Notes: generated by a model not told the origin, from the sequence alone. Shown: positions 17,786-27,427, numbered from the stretch's first letter. The stretch is DNA of 64,000 bases from Paracoccus sp. MBLB3053 (GCF_031822435.1 NZ_JAVQLW010000005.1:260623-324622); one strand, 5' to 3'. Numbers and translations are program-made.

Positions 17786-19852
17786 TCATGTCGCGTAGAA
17801 GAAGCTGGCCTCGAGGCCGTTCGGAACGAATTCCTCCAACCTTGTGGACAGATTGCTTTCCCGTTGAGGCTGGTGGATGTGGTGCCACACACCCATTTCG
17901 CCCTCGTCATCGGCACCCGTTCGGATCGCGGTCGGGGACGAGGTGAGAAGCTGCAGATAGGCCGGTCTCGGCCATTGTCGCTGGACAAAACCCGGCACGA
18001 TCCGCGCAAGGATACGTGTGCGGATCGCCGCCCGCTCCGGATCGGTGAGCAGCGGATTTGCCTCTTCGGCGGCACGGATGGCCTCGCCAAGCGCAAGGCT
18101 GGGCTGGCAGCGATAGCGTCTTGGCACCCTGCTGCCCGGAGGTATCCATGAAAAGCGCGCGCAGCCTCTCTGGGTGTCCTCGGCCTCGACAGCGAGGGTC
18201 CAGCTATCTGCAGGTGCAAGACGGGCGATCAGGATCGAGTTCGAAACAAGGGTGAAGGCGTGAACGGCAAGCTTGCCGATCACGGTGACTTCCTCAAGCG
18301 TGACCTGCCCCGCTGGGGAAAGGTGATCAAGCCCGGCAATGGCCACATTCGACGGCTCGCAGGCATCAATCGCCGAATCCCGCGCCACGAAGACGGTCGA
18401 GGGATGGCAACGAATGCCGCCAACAACCGAGCTTTCGATTTCGACAATCACATTCGAGGCCTCGATCACCAGCGAGGGTTCGGTTGGTGAAACGGGCGCG
18501 CCGTCGGCTGCGGCGGATAGACCCGGGACCAGCGTGACATGGCGCAAGCTAAGCCTGCGCAGTTCGTTCCCGGCGGCAGGGACTACCACCGGGGCGCCGC
18601 CGATCAGCAGCCCATCCAGCGTGACCTCACTGCCAGTCCCACCGCTGATTTCAAGCGGGGCCGTCAGTCGCAAGCTGGGTCGCTGCCCATCGGCGGCGCG
18701 CAGTTCGAACAGCGCGTCCGGATCCGCCGCAATCGCGAAGCTGCCGTCGAATGTGGCGCTATCCGAGATTTCGACGACCCCACCCTGCGCGCTCGCATCG
18801 ACTGCCGCCTGAAGGTCGTCCCCGCTCGCAATCGTGTCGGCCACGCCCGAGGCGAACGCAGCGGCGCGACCATAGGCCCCGCCGCCGATATCACCCGGAA
18901 AGCCTGTATGCAGCATCACCTCGACCCGCGTCGGAACGGCCGAGGCGGAGGGCGTGGCGATCCGGCCCAGAAGCGGGTCGAAGGCCACGGCCACGGCCGG
19001 GGCATGTGCCCATCCCGGCCCGTCATCCTCGAGATTGCAGATCACAAGCGCGGGCGGGACGATTTCGGCCCCATCCACCCAGATGCGGAAGGCGCGCGGA
19101 TGGAAATCCGCGAGTTCCGCGCCGAGCTCTCTCCGGCCCATTGGCACGGGCAGATGCGGCCTCAGCGCCAAAGACCTACGGTCAGCTTCGGTCAGGGGCA
19201 GGTTGAAGGCCTGAACATCAAGGCCAAGCGGGTGGGCGGCATAACGGCGCGGACCGATCTCGACCGCATCGTGGCGCGGGAACTCCTGCGCCTGCAGCCG
19301 CCAAAGCCAGATCGACAGATTCGCGATATTGCGCTGGCCTTCATGTCGGGGAATACGTCCGACATCGACGGTCGCATGGGCATCGTCGAAAGCGCCGCCG
19401 ATCGCCTCGCAACGTTGCGCATGGCGCAGATCCAGCGCGCCATGGACCTGCGGTCGCAGGTGGTTCATGAACTGCGGATGCGACAGCAGGCGAAACTCCT
19501 CGACCACGCGCGCGGGCCAGCCCGTCGCGCCGCGCGCCACCTCCTCCAGCGTCGCGGCCGTGCCTTTCGAGCGGATAAGGGCAAGCCATCTGCCCACCAA
19601 CGCACGCTGGCTGACCGCGCCGATATCATGGACCGGCCGATAGCCGACCAGCGCGCCGATATAGGGAACCAGCCAGTCGTCGCAGGTTTCGATGAACTGG
19701 TTGTCGTAAAGGCGCATTGCCTCGTCCCAAAGGACATCGCCCTGCTCGCCCAGCACATTGAGAAACGATTTCAAGGGATAGCCCTGATCCGCGTCGCGGC
19801 TTCGATAAACCTGCGGCAGGGAGTCGTAGAGAAATGCGCCGGTCTCGCTCAT
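17786..19852 (-). CDS. gpI-like tail/baseplate protein with embedded beta-helix
   Basis: The first about 200 residues (LYDSLPQVYRSRD, GDWLVPYIGALVGYRP-like segment, ALVGRWLALIRSKGT, LEEVARGATGWPARVVEEF) match the phage tail protein I family that links baseplate wedge to fibre. Residues from about 325 to 560 carry short beta-strand turns (DLQAAVDASAQGGVVEISD and following), which look like a small beta-helix inserted in the protein. The C-terminus (MGVWHHIHQPQRESNL, then NGLEASFFYAT) is a conserved tail seen in eCIS relatives. At 688 residues it is more than three times the size of phage gpI. Its start overlaps the end of the wedge gene by four bases. It likely connects the wedge to the recognition apparatus. 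Confidence 0.85.
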   Translation of the reverse strand: MSETGAFLYDSLPQVYRSRDADQGYPLKSFLNVLGEQGDVLWDEAMRLYDNQFIETCDDWLVPYIGALVGYRPVHDIGAVSQRALVGRWLALIRSKGTAATLEEVARGATGWPARVVEEFRLLSHPQFMNHLRPQVHGALDLRHAQRCEAIGGAFDDAHATVDVGRIPRHEGQRNIANLSIWLWRLQAQEFPRHDAVEIGPRRYAAHPLGLDVQAFNLPLTEADRRSLALRPHLPVPMGRRELGAELADFHPRAFRIWVDGAEIVPPALVICNLEDDGPGWAHAPAVAVAFDPLLGRIATPSASAVPTRVEVMLHTGFPGDIGGGAYGRAAAFASGVADTIASGDDLQAAVDASAQGGVVEISDSATFDGSFAIAADPDALFELRAADGQRPSLRLTAPLEISGGTGSEVTLDGLLIGGAPVVVPAAGNELRRLSLRHVTLVPGLSAAADGAPVSPTEPSLVIEASNVIVEIESSVVGGIRCHPSTVFVARDSAIDACEPSNVAIAGLDHLSPAGQVTLEEVTVIGKLAVHAFTLVSNSILIARLAPADSWTLAVEAEDTQRGCARFSWIPPGSRVPRRYRCQPSLALGEAIRAAEEANPLLTDPERAAIRTRILARIVPGFVQRQWPRPAYLQLLTSSPTAIRTGADDEGEMGVWHHIHQPQRESNLSTRLEEFVPNGLEASFFYAT

Positions 19853-22530
19853 GACATCAACTCCAGATGATCAAGGGGCCCGGAATGAAGCGTCAGCAAT
19901 TCGGCCCCCTGCGTGGCAGAGGCCGGGGCCGCCAGCAACGCAGCCGCGCTCGCAGGAACGGCGCCGGTGTAGAGCAGGTCCAGCACCACCCCTTCGACGC
20001 CCGGCACATCCTGCATGGTTGTCAGGATCTCGGAGGCGAAGACGGTCTGGGCGAAGCTCCGGCCTTCGAACCCGTAAGCCGTTCTCAGTGCGGCTTCGGC
20101 GGCGGCCAGCACCTCGTCGGGAAGATATTCCTCGAACACCTTGATCTTGGCCCCGATCCGGAATGTCTGCGGGCGGTAGTTCAGCAGCCGGAAGCGGACA
20201 TAGGGGATGCCGTCCTTGCGCAACCCGCCGACCAAACCGTCGTAGATGGCGCTTCCCGGCAGGATTTCGGCACCCAGATCGCCCGCAACGGTTAGTACGA
20301 TGCCCGGCTGCCCGAGCCCCGGTATGCGGACGCGTTCGGCCCGCGCCTTGGCGATCCCCGCATAGGTCAGCGCATAGTCGGCATAGTCCGACAGGGACAC
20401 GACACGTCCCAGCGTCCGGCAGGAAAGCGGCAGATTGCGGCGCAGGTCGTTCAGTGGTTCTGGGTTCGCCCCGCCCTCGGCAGGCAGCGGATTTTCCGCG
20501 GCCTCCACCCCCAGGGGACGCGTCATCAGGATGTTGAGCTGCCCGGCACGCACCCGTCCAGCCAATCCAAGGCCCGTGCGGTAGGTCGCTCGGATCTCCT
20601 GCCCCGAGGCCGGCATGGCCCCGGTCACACCATCTCCGAAACCGTAGGTGGCAATGCCCGTCTCGTCGACGCGCAGGGTATAGACGCGGTCACCCTGCCG
20701 CGCATCAAGCAAGTTCGGCACCTGCTTCCAAAGGATGCCCCCAACCCGCAATTCGGTCGTCGGTGCAGCTCCGCCCACAACCTCGGCCGTGATATGGGTC
20801 AGGGGACCCTGCCTGGCGACAAATGTCGGAAAGACCCGCGCGGGATCTCCCTTGCCGAGCAGGTCGACCGTTGTCTCTCCATGCGTTGCAGGGGCGACAT
20901 TACCGCAGATCCGCAGCGCGTCGCGTGCGTGGTCATAAGCCAGACCTGTGGCAAGCGTGATTGTCGTGCCACCGCCTGCCTGAAGGTCGTGGAACACGTC
21001 TTGGATTTCCGCAGCCTCGACGGCAGGGGCATCCAGCCCATCGGCATATCCCCCGCGCAGCGCCAGTCGCTGGCCGGGCTGAAGGCCGGGTGACCAGCCG
21101 TTCAGCGCGATCTGGGTATCCCCCGCCTTCAACGGATCGACAAATCGCCTGCGTGGCAGATCCAACCATTCGCTGCTTGTCCAGACAGTCGTGCCGCGGA
21201 TCGTAAGCTGATCAAATCCGGTCGAACCATCCAGCCCCAGCCGCGTGCTGCGCCCCTGGATCGCGAACCTTGCCAAGGCCAGTTCGGCGACGTTCTCGAC
21301 TTCATACAACCCCCAGTCGTCACCATCCTTCAGGGCGACGACTGAGCCTGCGGTCACGTCCTTGAGCACGCGGTCAAGGTAGATGTTGCCTGCTTCATCC
21401 GAAAGGACTTCAAGCGTGCCATCTGCCCAGTGATCCTGCTGCCCGAAATAGGGACCCTGTTCCATGTGGTCGATGACGATGACCCCGTCGTCATTGGGCC
21501 CATAGACCGGAAACTCCCCCGTCAATGCCGTCGGCAATGACGCAAAGCCTGGCGCCGCATTGCCGAATATCCCCGTGCTTTGCCGAAAGACGAGAACGCG
21601 TTTGCGTGGTTCGGGCAGCCCGATCAGGGGATCGAAGAACGCATCGTCATCGACCCCCGCCTCGTCGAGGATCTTGGCCAGATCGCCCGCGCTCAACGTC
21701 TGGCCCAGATGGTCTGCCAGCGGCGGCTGGACCACGGGGGGCATGGGATCTGGCGGAGGGGCAAAGGCGAAATGCGCGGGAGTGGTCGCGATCGGGTCTA
21801 TCACAAGATGCGTCAGATCAATCGCATCCGGATCAAGCGCGGGGTTCGCGGGCTCGATCGTAACCGAAGACACCCTCGCGAAAACCGGCGTGCCGTCATC
21901 TGCCGCGAAGGCCACGCCGTCGCCTGATTTCAGACCGGTGCGTGTTCCCGCCAGCGCCAGCCTCGTCGTGCCCGCAGTCAATTCCTGGGGTGCATCCAGA
22001 AGCGGGCGCATCGCGTTCCATGCGCTGCGCGCCGGGATGGAGGCCGTGGTCTCGAAGATCACAGGCGCTTCGTCGGGGCCGGGCGTGCTTTGCACCTTTA
22101 CGCCCGAAGGCAGCTTGATCGATCTGGGCGACCCCTCCACCTCGGACATGCGAAAGGCGATTTCCACCTCGGCCGCGACGCCCGGTGAAGGCGCATAGCC
22201 GACAAGCATGGCCAGCCCGTGCAGCGAGTTCAGCTCGCGCGCGGTCGGAAGCAAGGTCTCGACTGTCAGTCTTTCGGCATAGAAGGTCAGGATATCGCCC
22301 ACGACCGCCCATGCATCCAGCGCGGCGATCGAGAAATCCACCGCCGGATCGCGCGTGCGAAGATCAGCCAGCGCGCCGTGTTCGGACGATGAGAGCCGAG
22401 CCAGCATCGTGTCGAGAAAGCTCGTGTAAGTCCCCGCCCTTACCGAGATATTGGTCAGACCCGGTCGGTTCCAGGCCGCTTCCGGCGTGGAAACCATGAT
22501 GCCTTCGCATGCGCAGCAACTGTCCGCCAT
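19849..22530 (-). CDS. Baseplate wedge protein, gpJ-like (putative baseplate assembly protein, second copy)
   Basis: The 893-residue protein belongs to the large baseplate-J/Pvc12-like wedge family. The N-terminus has the metal-site-like cysteine cluster SCCACEG followed by TPEAAWNRPGLTNISVRAGT, a family hallmark. The segment ALDAWAVVGDILTFYAERL and the C-terminal half (from about 640: GDGVTGAMPASGQEIRATYR, LSDYADYALTYAGIAKAR, VLTVAGD) give the gpJ fold. It overlaps the preceding wedge gene by one base (TGATG). Two non-identical J-like proteins in tandem correspond to Pvc11 and Pvc12, which form the baseplate wedge heterodimer around the hub. Confidence 0.92.
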   Translation of the reverse strand: MADSCCACEGIMVSTPEAAWNRPGLTNISVRAGTYTSFLDTMLARLSSSEHGALADLRTRDPAVDFSIAALDAWAVVGDILTFYAERLTVETLLPTARELNSLHGLAMLVGYAPSPGVAAEVEIAFRMSEVEGSPRSIKLPSGVKVQSTPGPDEAPVIFETTASIPARSAWNAMRPLLDAPQELTAGTTRLALAGTRTGLKSGDGVAFAADDGTPVFARVSSVTIEPANPALDPDAIDLTHLVIDPIATTPAHFAFAPPPDPMPPVVQPPLADHLGQTLSAGDLAKILDEAGVDDDAFFDPLIGLPEPRKRVLVFRQSTGIFGNAAPGFASLPTALTGEFPVYGPNDDGVIVIDHMEQGPYFGQQDHWADGTLEVLSDEAGNIYLDRVLKDVTAGSVVALKDGDDWGLYEVENVAELALARFAIQGRSTRLGLDGSTGFDQLTIRGTTVWTSSEWLDLPRRRFVDPLKAGDTQIALNGWSPGLQPGQRLALRGGYADGLDAPAVEAAEIQDVFHDLQAGGGTTITLATGLAYDHARDALRICGNVAPATHGETTVDLLGKGDPARVFPTFVARQGPLTHITAEVVGGAAPTTELRVGGILWKQVPNLLDARQGDRVYTLRVDETGIATYGFGDGVTGAMPASGQEIRATYRTGLGLAGRVRAGQLNILMTRPLGVEAAENPLPAEGGANPEPLNDLRRNLPLSCRTLGRVVSLSDYADYALTYAGIAKARAERVRIPGLGQPGIVLTVAGDLGAEILPGSAIYDGLVGGLRKDGIPYVRFRLLNYRPQTFRIGAKIKVFEEYLPDEVLAAAEAALRTAYGFEGRSFAQTVFASEILTTMQDVPGVEGVVLDLLYTGAVPASAAALLAAPASATQGAELLTLHSGPLDHLELMS

Positions 22531-25058
22531 CAGCGCCCCCCTTTCATCCTGAGCCGCAGCACGCCCCGCCCGGGATGGCTCGGGTCGTTCTGAAGCTGGG
22601 CCACCTCGCGCCTGCCGAAAAGCAACCGCCCCGCCCCCAGCCCGCTCGATCCGGGATCGTTGAAACGTCGAAACAGGATAGCCGTGACGCCGCAGACCCC
22701 TTGGACACGCTGCGCGAGCGCGACGAGAGGTGACAGGTAAAGTGTCCTGCCAAGCTCCATCCGGTCAGGGTGGAACGCGCCAAGACTGCCATCGGGCAGG
22801 ACCCGGGCCGAAAACACATCGGCAAGCGCGGCCTTCACCTGTCCGCTCAGATGCCCGCGGCATACACAGATCTCAAGGTCGATCTCGATCGGGACATAGA
22901 TCGGGCCCTCGACCTCGATGTCGCGGCCGGCCATGCGATAGGGTTCGATATGGGCGCGCAGGTCCGTTTCGAAATCCGGATCGACCGCCAAGCCGCCCCG
23001 ACGGTCCACCGTAAGCAGCGTTGTGTGCCATGACCCGGTATGCATGACATCGGTGACGCTGCCCTGCAGGGGGCCTTCGGGCGGCAGGAATCGGCGCGCA
23101 ATCTCGTCATGGTCGGGCCGGTTGACCGCGCGGTCTTGGCGGCGGAACGCGAACGGTGCGCGACGCCGCATCGAACGGATCGTTTCGGCCGCGATTCCGC
23201 CCACCCCTGCGGTGAAGTTGCGCAATGCGGCAATCTCGGCCGGGCCGCCCAGGACATGCACAAGCCGGTCCTCGCCGATATTTCCGGTAGGCCCCTGCCC
23301 GATCCTGTAACGGGCTGAAAAGCTTACGCCGGCAGCCGGTCGCTGGCCGTTCACGTCATTGCCGAACCGCAGATGGGCGCGACCCGCGCTATCGATTTCC
23401 GCGACCACGTCGCGCGCAGCCGGGCCACTGCCCAAAAGGTCGCGCTGCGCCGTCCAGGGTTCGACCACCGCACCGATCACGCCCGTCGGCCAAAGTTGCG
23501 GCGCAGGCAGTCCCTGCGCCGCGAGTAGCGCACGCGCCCCCAGCGCCGCGTCGAGCGGCACGGCAAATGTCAGGGGGCCTTTTGCAAGCACGGGGGCAAA
23601 ACGGCCGGGCATTCTTTCGGGCGGATCTTCCTCGCATTCGCAGCAAGGTCCGACCTTCCCGGCTCCGGCCGCCCTTTCCGGCCCCCGACCCGGAGCCCAG
23701 GATTTCGTCGATCCGGGCACGTCGCCAATATCTTCATCGAGAATGCTGCGCCCGTGGTCGGCCAGGACGATGTTGCCACGCGCGACCGAGACGCGGGGCA
23801 GATAGATCCGGCCGAATTCCAGCGCGGTCTCGGCGCTCAGGCATAGCGGACGATCCAGCGCATCGGCGGGGTCCCACGCGATCTCGGTGATCTCTTCAGT
23901 CGTGACCGGGTCGGTCAGTGGAACGCCCGCTGTTTCAAACGCGTTGACCGCGATCAGTCGCACCACCTGGCGGTTGGCCCGGTCACGATCCGCGGGATTG
24001 CCAGTCCGAGGCCCGACCACCTCTTCGAAGCCCAGGAAGTCGCCGATTTGCAGGTTGGGGAAATGGCCCGAAAGCGTGGCCGAGGTTGCCCCCGCAGGCA
24101 ACGAGCAGCGTTGATCCGACCAGGTATGAAAGCCCATTTCGTTATGATCGACGAACAAGGCCTGAAGGGGCGTCATGGCCTCGAAGACCACTCGGGCCCG
24201 GTCCAGCGTCGCGGCACCCGTCAGTCGCACATCCTCGCCTCCGATCCGCGTGGCGAAGGCGGTGCCGGCCATGACGACCGGATCGAAATCCGGTGCGACC
24301 GGCAGCGCATCGGATGCCGCCGTCAGGTGCACGAAACATCGCGCATTCCTGCCTTCATCCATCCGGTAATCGACCAGCAGCGCCAGCCGGCGCGCCGAGA
24401 TGCGATCCTGCACATGGGCCAGCCAGCCGGCGGTATGCCCCGCATCCTGCGCATAGGCGATGCGATCCGCGACGACCGCCAGCGCATCGATGATCGCCAT
24501 GCGTTGATCCACCGGGTTGGGTGGCGGCATGCCGGGCTGAAGCGTCGCTATCCGGTCCAGCATCACGGTGCGAAAGCTGTCGATGTCACGCGCGAGATAG
24601 CTGAATTCGGGAAGCGCGGGCACATCCGGGACGCAGCCGCATGACTTCAGGCAATCGAAATCCGAAGGGCATTCCACCTTGAACGAGAAGGCGACCGAGG
24701 CGAGCTGCGGGTCAAGCTCGGGCGGGGGGCGATCATCCAGAAGTCCACGCCTGATCGCCAGCACATGGGTTTCGAAATCTCCGGCCGCGGTCAGTTCGAC
24801 GACAAGGACGTTCGCCTGGCTTCCCAGTCCGGTCTGCACATCGAGCACCTCGATCACGCCCGAAGGCCCAGTGACCGTGATCTGGTCGCCGGCATAAACA
24901 ACGGGCGCGGGGTCCTTGAGCAGATGGACATGCAGGAAGCGCTGACGGTCGGCCTCGACCGGCGCGGCATGGTCGATCACCTCAAGAAAATCTATTCCGT
25001 TCAGGGCACTGGCGCGGGTCTCTTCGCGGCGAAGCAGGTCACAGCAACGATAGATCAT
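22530..25058 (-). CDS. Baseplate wedge protein, gpJ-like (Pvc11-type)
   Basis: The 842-residue baseplate component starts MIYRCCDLLRRE and shows VECPSDFDCLKSCGC near residue 130 and GPCCECEEDPPERM near residue 475, cysteine pairs likely to bind metal or stabilise the fold. The C-terminal third (FGNDVNGQRPAAGVSFSARYR, GIAAETIRSMRRRAPFAFR, WHTTLLTVDRRGG, then HLSGQVKAALADVF) is the gpJ-like domain shared with the following gene. It contacts gp25 and the hub in related machines. The start ATG overlaps the gp25 stop by four bases. Confidence 0.92.
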   Translation of the reverse strand: MIYRCCDLLRREETRASALNGIDFLEVIDHAAPVEADRQRFLHVHLLKDPAPVVYAGDQITVTGPSGVIEVLDVQTGLGSQANVLVVELTAAGDFETHVLAIRRGLLDDRPPPELDPQLASVAFSFKVECPSDFDCLKSCGCVPDVPALPEFSYLARDIDSFRTVMLDRIATLQPGMPPPNPVDQRMAIIDALAVVADRIAYAQDAGHTAGWLAHVQDRISARRLALLVDYRMDEGRNARCFVHLTAASDALPVAPDFDPVVMAGTAFATRIGGEDVRLTGAATLDRARVVFEAMTPLQALFVDHNEMGFHTWSDQRCSLPAGATSATLSGHFPNLQIGDFLGFEEVVGPRTGNPADRDRANRQVVRLIAVNAFETAGVPLTDPVTTEEITEIAWDPADALDRPLCLSAETALEFGRIYLPRVSVARGNIVLADHGRSILDEDIGDVPGSTKSWAPGRGPERAAGAGKVGPCCECEEDPPERMPGRFAPVLAKGPLTFAVPLDAALGARALLAAQGLPAPQLWPTGVIGAVVEPWTAQRDLLGSGPAARDVVAEIDSAGRAHLRFGNDVNGQRPAAGVSFSARYRIGQGPTGNIGEDRLVHVLGGPAEIAALRNFTAGVGGIAAETIRSMRRRAPFAFRRQDRAVNRPDHDEIARRFLPPEGPLQGSVTDVMHTGSWHTTLLTVDRRGGLAVDPDFETDLRAHIEPYRMAGRDIEVEGPIYVPIEIDLEICVCRGHLSGQVKAALADVFSARVLPDGSLGAFHPDRMELGRTLYLSPLVALAQRVQGVCGVTAILFRRFNDPGSSGLGAGRLLFGRREVAQLQNDPSHPGRGVLRLRMKGGR

Positions 25059-25429
25059 GCCAGCCCCTCCACCACGATCTCGGCGGATGTCTCGCTCCCG
25101 GTCGCGCGGATGCGATAACGAATGTCGATGAACAACGCCGAGCCTTCCATTCGCACGTCCAGACCGCGCAGCTCGATTTCCTGCGCCAGATGGCGCTGCA
25201 GCGCGAGGTCGATCGCGGTCCGGGCGGCATCGGCGGATTCGGGCGTCAGCGGGGCAAAAAGCAGATCGGCAAGACCGCAGCCAAGCGCGGGTCGGACCAG
25301 CCGCTCGCCCGGACGGGTGAACAACAATTGCTCGATCAGGTCGCGGACATGGTCTTCGTACCTGGTGCGTGCCGTCATCCCGTCACTGGCCAGGCGATAG
25401 GGGTAGTCGGTATGGAATATCCCTGTCAT
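25055..25429 (-). CDS. gp25/GpW-family baseplate protein
   Basis: The 124-residue homologue of T4 gp25 and Pvc9 has the core sequence DHVRDLIEQLLFTRPGERLVRPALGCG followed by LLFAPLTPESADAARTAI. It includes the EPR-like motif region (here PGERLVRPALG) that contacts the wedge and starts sheath polymerisation. The start ATG at 25429 (MTGIFHTDYPYR) overlaps the PAAR gene stop by four bases; longer in-frame upstream sequence belongs to the PAAR gene in another frame. It is cytosolic until assembled. Confidence 0.93.
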   Translation of the reverse strand: MTGIFHTDYPYRLASDGMTARTRYEDHVRDLIEQLLFTRPGERLVRPALGCGLADLLFAPLTPESADAARTAIDLALQRHLAQEIELRGLDVRMEGSALFIDIRYRIRATGSETSAEIVVEGLA

Positions 25430-25749
25430 GTGGCGATCACCCTTGGCTGGGCAAACGACGCGATCAGCGGCGTTCCGGTCGGGGTGCAGATCGAGATGCC
25501 GGTAAAGATCGCAAGCGGCGTCCCCAGAGAGGTGACGCGCGTCGTGCCCATGATGAACGAGGCCGTGACGCAAGGCCCGTTCGCGGCCGGCGGAGGAGGC
25601 AGGGCGCAACCGGCGACCGACCAGACCGCCGGCAGGGGAACGACCGGCTGGCCCGAGACAGTGACGCGCGGATTGGTCGTCGTCGGCATTGCCTGCCCCC
25701 CGTGCGAGCAGGTGACGATCGCGCCCATATGCAGCAACTGTCCCGGCAT
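25426..25749 (-). CDS. PAAR-like spike-tip protein
   Basis: The 107-residue protein (MPGQLLHMGAIVTCSHGGQA at the start) matches the PAAR-like/DUF4280-type tip that sharpens the spike in eCIS and T6SS. The conserved CSHGG turn, NPRVTVSGQPV, GPCVTASFI and the end GTPLIASFAQPRV fit the repeat architecture of the small cone, and histidine/cysteine residues could bind the metal at the tip. Two ATG codons in tandem are possible (25752 and 25749). I prefer the second because AGGAGG lies five bases upstream of it, whereas the first is only two bases away. It follows the spike gene by about 20 bases. Confidence 0.9.
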   Translation of the reverse strand: MPGQLLHMGAIVTCSHGGQAMPTTTNPRVTVSGQPVVPLPAVWSVAGCALPPPPAANGPCVTASFIMGTTRVTSLGTPLAIFTGISICTPTGTPLIASFAQPRVIAT

Positions 25750-25772
25750 CATTGCCTCCTTCGCAACGAAAA

Positions 25773-26288
25773 TCAGGTGATGATCAGCGCTCCCAGGTTG
25801 ATGTCGACGGCATTCCCGACGAGCGAGATCACCGCCCCCCGGCCGTTCATGATGACGATGCCCGTGTCGTTCACGGTAATGGTCGCGCCCGAGGCGCTTT
25901 GTATCGTGATGCCGCCCACCCCTGACGGCCCGAGCCCGTCCGAGATGACGATGCCGTTCTTCAACGGCGTCTGGATCGTCACGGCGGGGGTAGGCGGCGG
26001 CGCGGTATTGGCAAGCAAGGGCTTGTCGGCAACCGTCCCGAGAAAGCAGCCCAGCCAGACGGGCTTGTCCGCGTCGCCCTGCTCGAACTGGATCCACACG
26101 CCCGAGCCAACCATGGGAACCGAGAACAACCCCTGCTGAAGTCCCGCCACCGGCAGGCAGGGCTTGACCCATGTCGAGGGCGAAAAGGCGGTAATGCCCG
26201 GGATCTCGACCTGGATATGCCCGGTCTGGTTCGGATCGGCGTTCTGGGTGACGGTCGCCCGGTACAGGCCGACAAGAGGACGGTTCAT
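25773..26288 (-). CDS. Baseplate spike protein, gpV/gp5-like
   Basis: The 171-residue protein has an OB-fold N-terminal domain (ATVTQNADPNQTGHIQVEIPGI, then VPMVGSGVWIQFEQGDADKPVWLGCFLG) typical of phage baseplate protein V and VgrG. A C-terminal triple-stranded beta-helix follows, built from repeated valine/isoleucine strands (ITIQSASGATITVNDTG, VIMNGRGAVISLVGN, VDINLGALIIT). It forms the membrane-piercing needle below the hub, capped by the PAAR protein. In Afp and PVC the hub and spike are one fused protein (Afp8/Pvc8); here they are separate, with a four-base overlap with the hub gene. Confidence 0.93.
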   Translation of the reverse strand: MNRPLVGLYRATVTQNADPNQTGHIQVEIPGITAFSPSTWVKPCLPVAGLQQGLFSVPMVGSGVWIQFEQGDADKPVWLGCFLGTVADKPLLANTAPPPTPAVTIQTPLKNGIVISDGLGPSGVGGITIQSASGATITVNDTGIVIMNGRGAVISLVGNAVDINLGALIIT

Positions 26289-27418
26289 GCTGGCACCTTT
26301 TCGACAGTGGAAACGAGTCCGTTCCGCGACAGAACGAAGGATTGGGTAAGCTGCCCACCCGAGAAGCTCGTGGTGACCTGCTCGACGTAGAAAAGACCGG
26401 TATAGGCAGGTCCGGCGCCGCGCAGGCCGACGAGCTTGTAAGGTTCGAGCATGCGTCCATAGGTCTGCACGTCCAGCGAACCGGTGACCTTCAGCGGGCC
26501 GCTTTGCGCCCTTGCCGCCCGCGCCATGCCGATCAGGGCCGCCTGAACGGGGTTCAGATGGCCCGTGTCATTCATCAACTCGACGCGCAGCGGGATGGGC
26601 GGCACCGCCCCGAGCGGCGGGTTCAGAACGGGATTCACGACCACCGGAATCGGGATCGGCACCTTGGTTTCGGGGTTCTGGATCACCACGATCGGGATCA
26701 TGCCCTTCTGGGTGTCGAAACTGGCCGAGGCATCGCGGATGTTGCGCCAGGCATCCATGTCGAGGTTCAGCGCCGGCTGAACATCGCCCATCTGCACATC
26801 CGGCCCCCAATAGGCGATCGAGGTTCCGACCGTCGGCCCCGGTCGCATCATGAAGACATAGCCAACCTTCTCGGCCAGCTCCTTCATGTAGCCCAGATCC
26901 TTGCCGTGATGCTGCGGGATCGACGAGGTGGGCAGGGGCACATCCAGAAGCACCGAGGGAATGACCATCGGGATCACACCCAGAAAGGCGTATTTCGCCA
27001 GGATCAGGTTTACCCGCGCGAAGTCGGGCATCGCCGGATAGCGGATGAAGTCAAAGGGGATGTAGTCCATCACCCGGCTCATATCTTCGCCCGTCACGGA
27101 AAGCCGCGACGTACCAGGCGACGGGCCGGGCGTGACCTCGTGATGCGTCATCACGCCGTCGATCAGGATTGTGTCGACCCCGGCCATGCGTGCGGCGATG
27201 ACGACCCGCACCATCGGGATCGGTGCACCACCCGAGAGCACGAACAGCGTCGTCAGCGGCGATCGCTGGTCGATGTCGAAGATCAGCTGGAATACGCCCG
27301 GCGCATCCGGGGTGGCGCAGGTCACCGATGCCGATACCAGCGCCTCGAGGATATCCTGCGACACCGGCAAGGGGACCACCGGCCCGATGAACAGGCGCAT
27401 TTCGACGCCGCTGGTCAT
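26285..27418 (-). CDS. Baseplate hub protein, gpD/gp27-like
   Basis: The 377-residue phage late-control D-type protein is expected to form the trimeric hub ring that joins the tube to the spike. Recognisable segments are FQLIFDIDQRSP in the first barrel domain, VIDGVMTHH-like IDGVMTHHEV, GEDMSRVMD, QHHGKDLGYMKELAEKVGYVF in the central domain, and FYVEQVTTSFSGGQLTQSFVLSRNG at the C-terminus, which is the classical end of the family. It follows the LysM gene by 9 bases and overlaps the spike gene by four. Confidence 0.92.
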   Translation of the reverse strand: MTSGVEMRLFIGPVVPLPVSQDILEALVSASVTCATPDAPGVFQLIFDIDQRSPLTTLFVLSGGAPIPMVRVVIAARMAGVDTILIDGVMTHHEVTPGPSPGTSRLSVTGEDMSRVMDYIPFDFIRYPAMPDFARVNLILAKYAFLGVIPMVIPSVLLDVPLPTSSIPQHHGKDLGYMKELAEKVGYVFMMRPGPTVGTSIAYWGPDVQMGDVQPALNLDMDAWRNIRDASASFDTQKGMIPIVVIQNPETKVPIPIPVVVNPVLNPPLGAVPPIPLRVELMNDTGHLNPVQAALIGMARAARAQSGPLKVTGSLDVQTYGRMLEPYKLVGLRGAGPAYTGLFYVEQVTTSFSGGQLTQSFVLSRNGLVSTVEKVPA

Positions 27419-27427
27419 CCTGCCCCC

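Noticed and set aside
15026..18151. A 1041-codon plus-strand open frame opposite the beta-helix protein
   Set aside because: It lies wholly antisense to a gene with clear domains, is rich in arginine, alanine and aspartate, and shows no domain or signal. It is GC-driven antisense openness.
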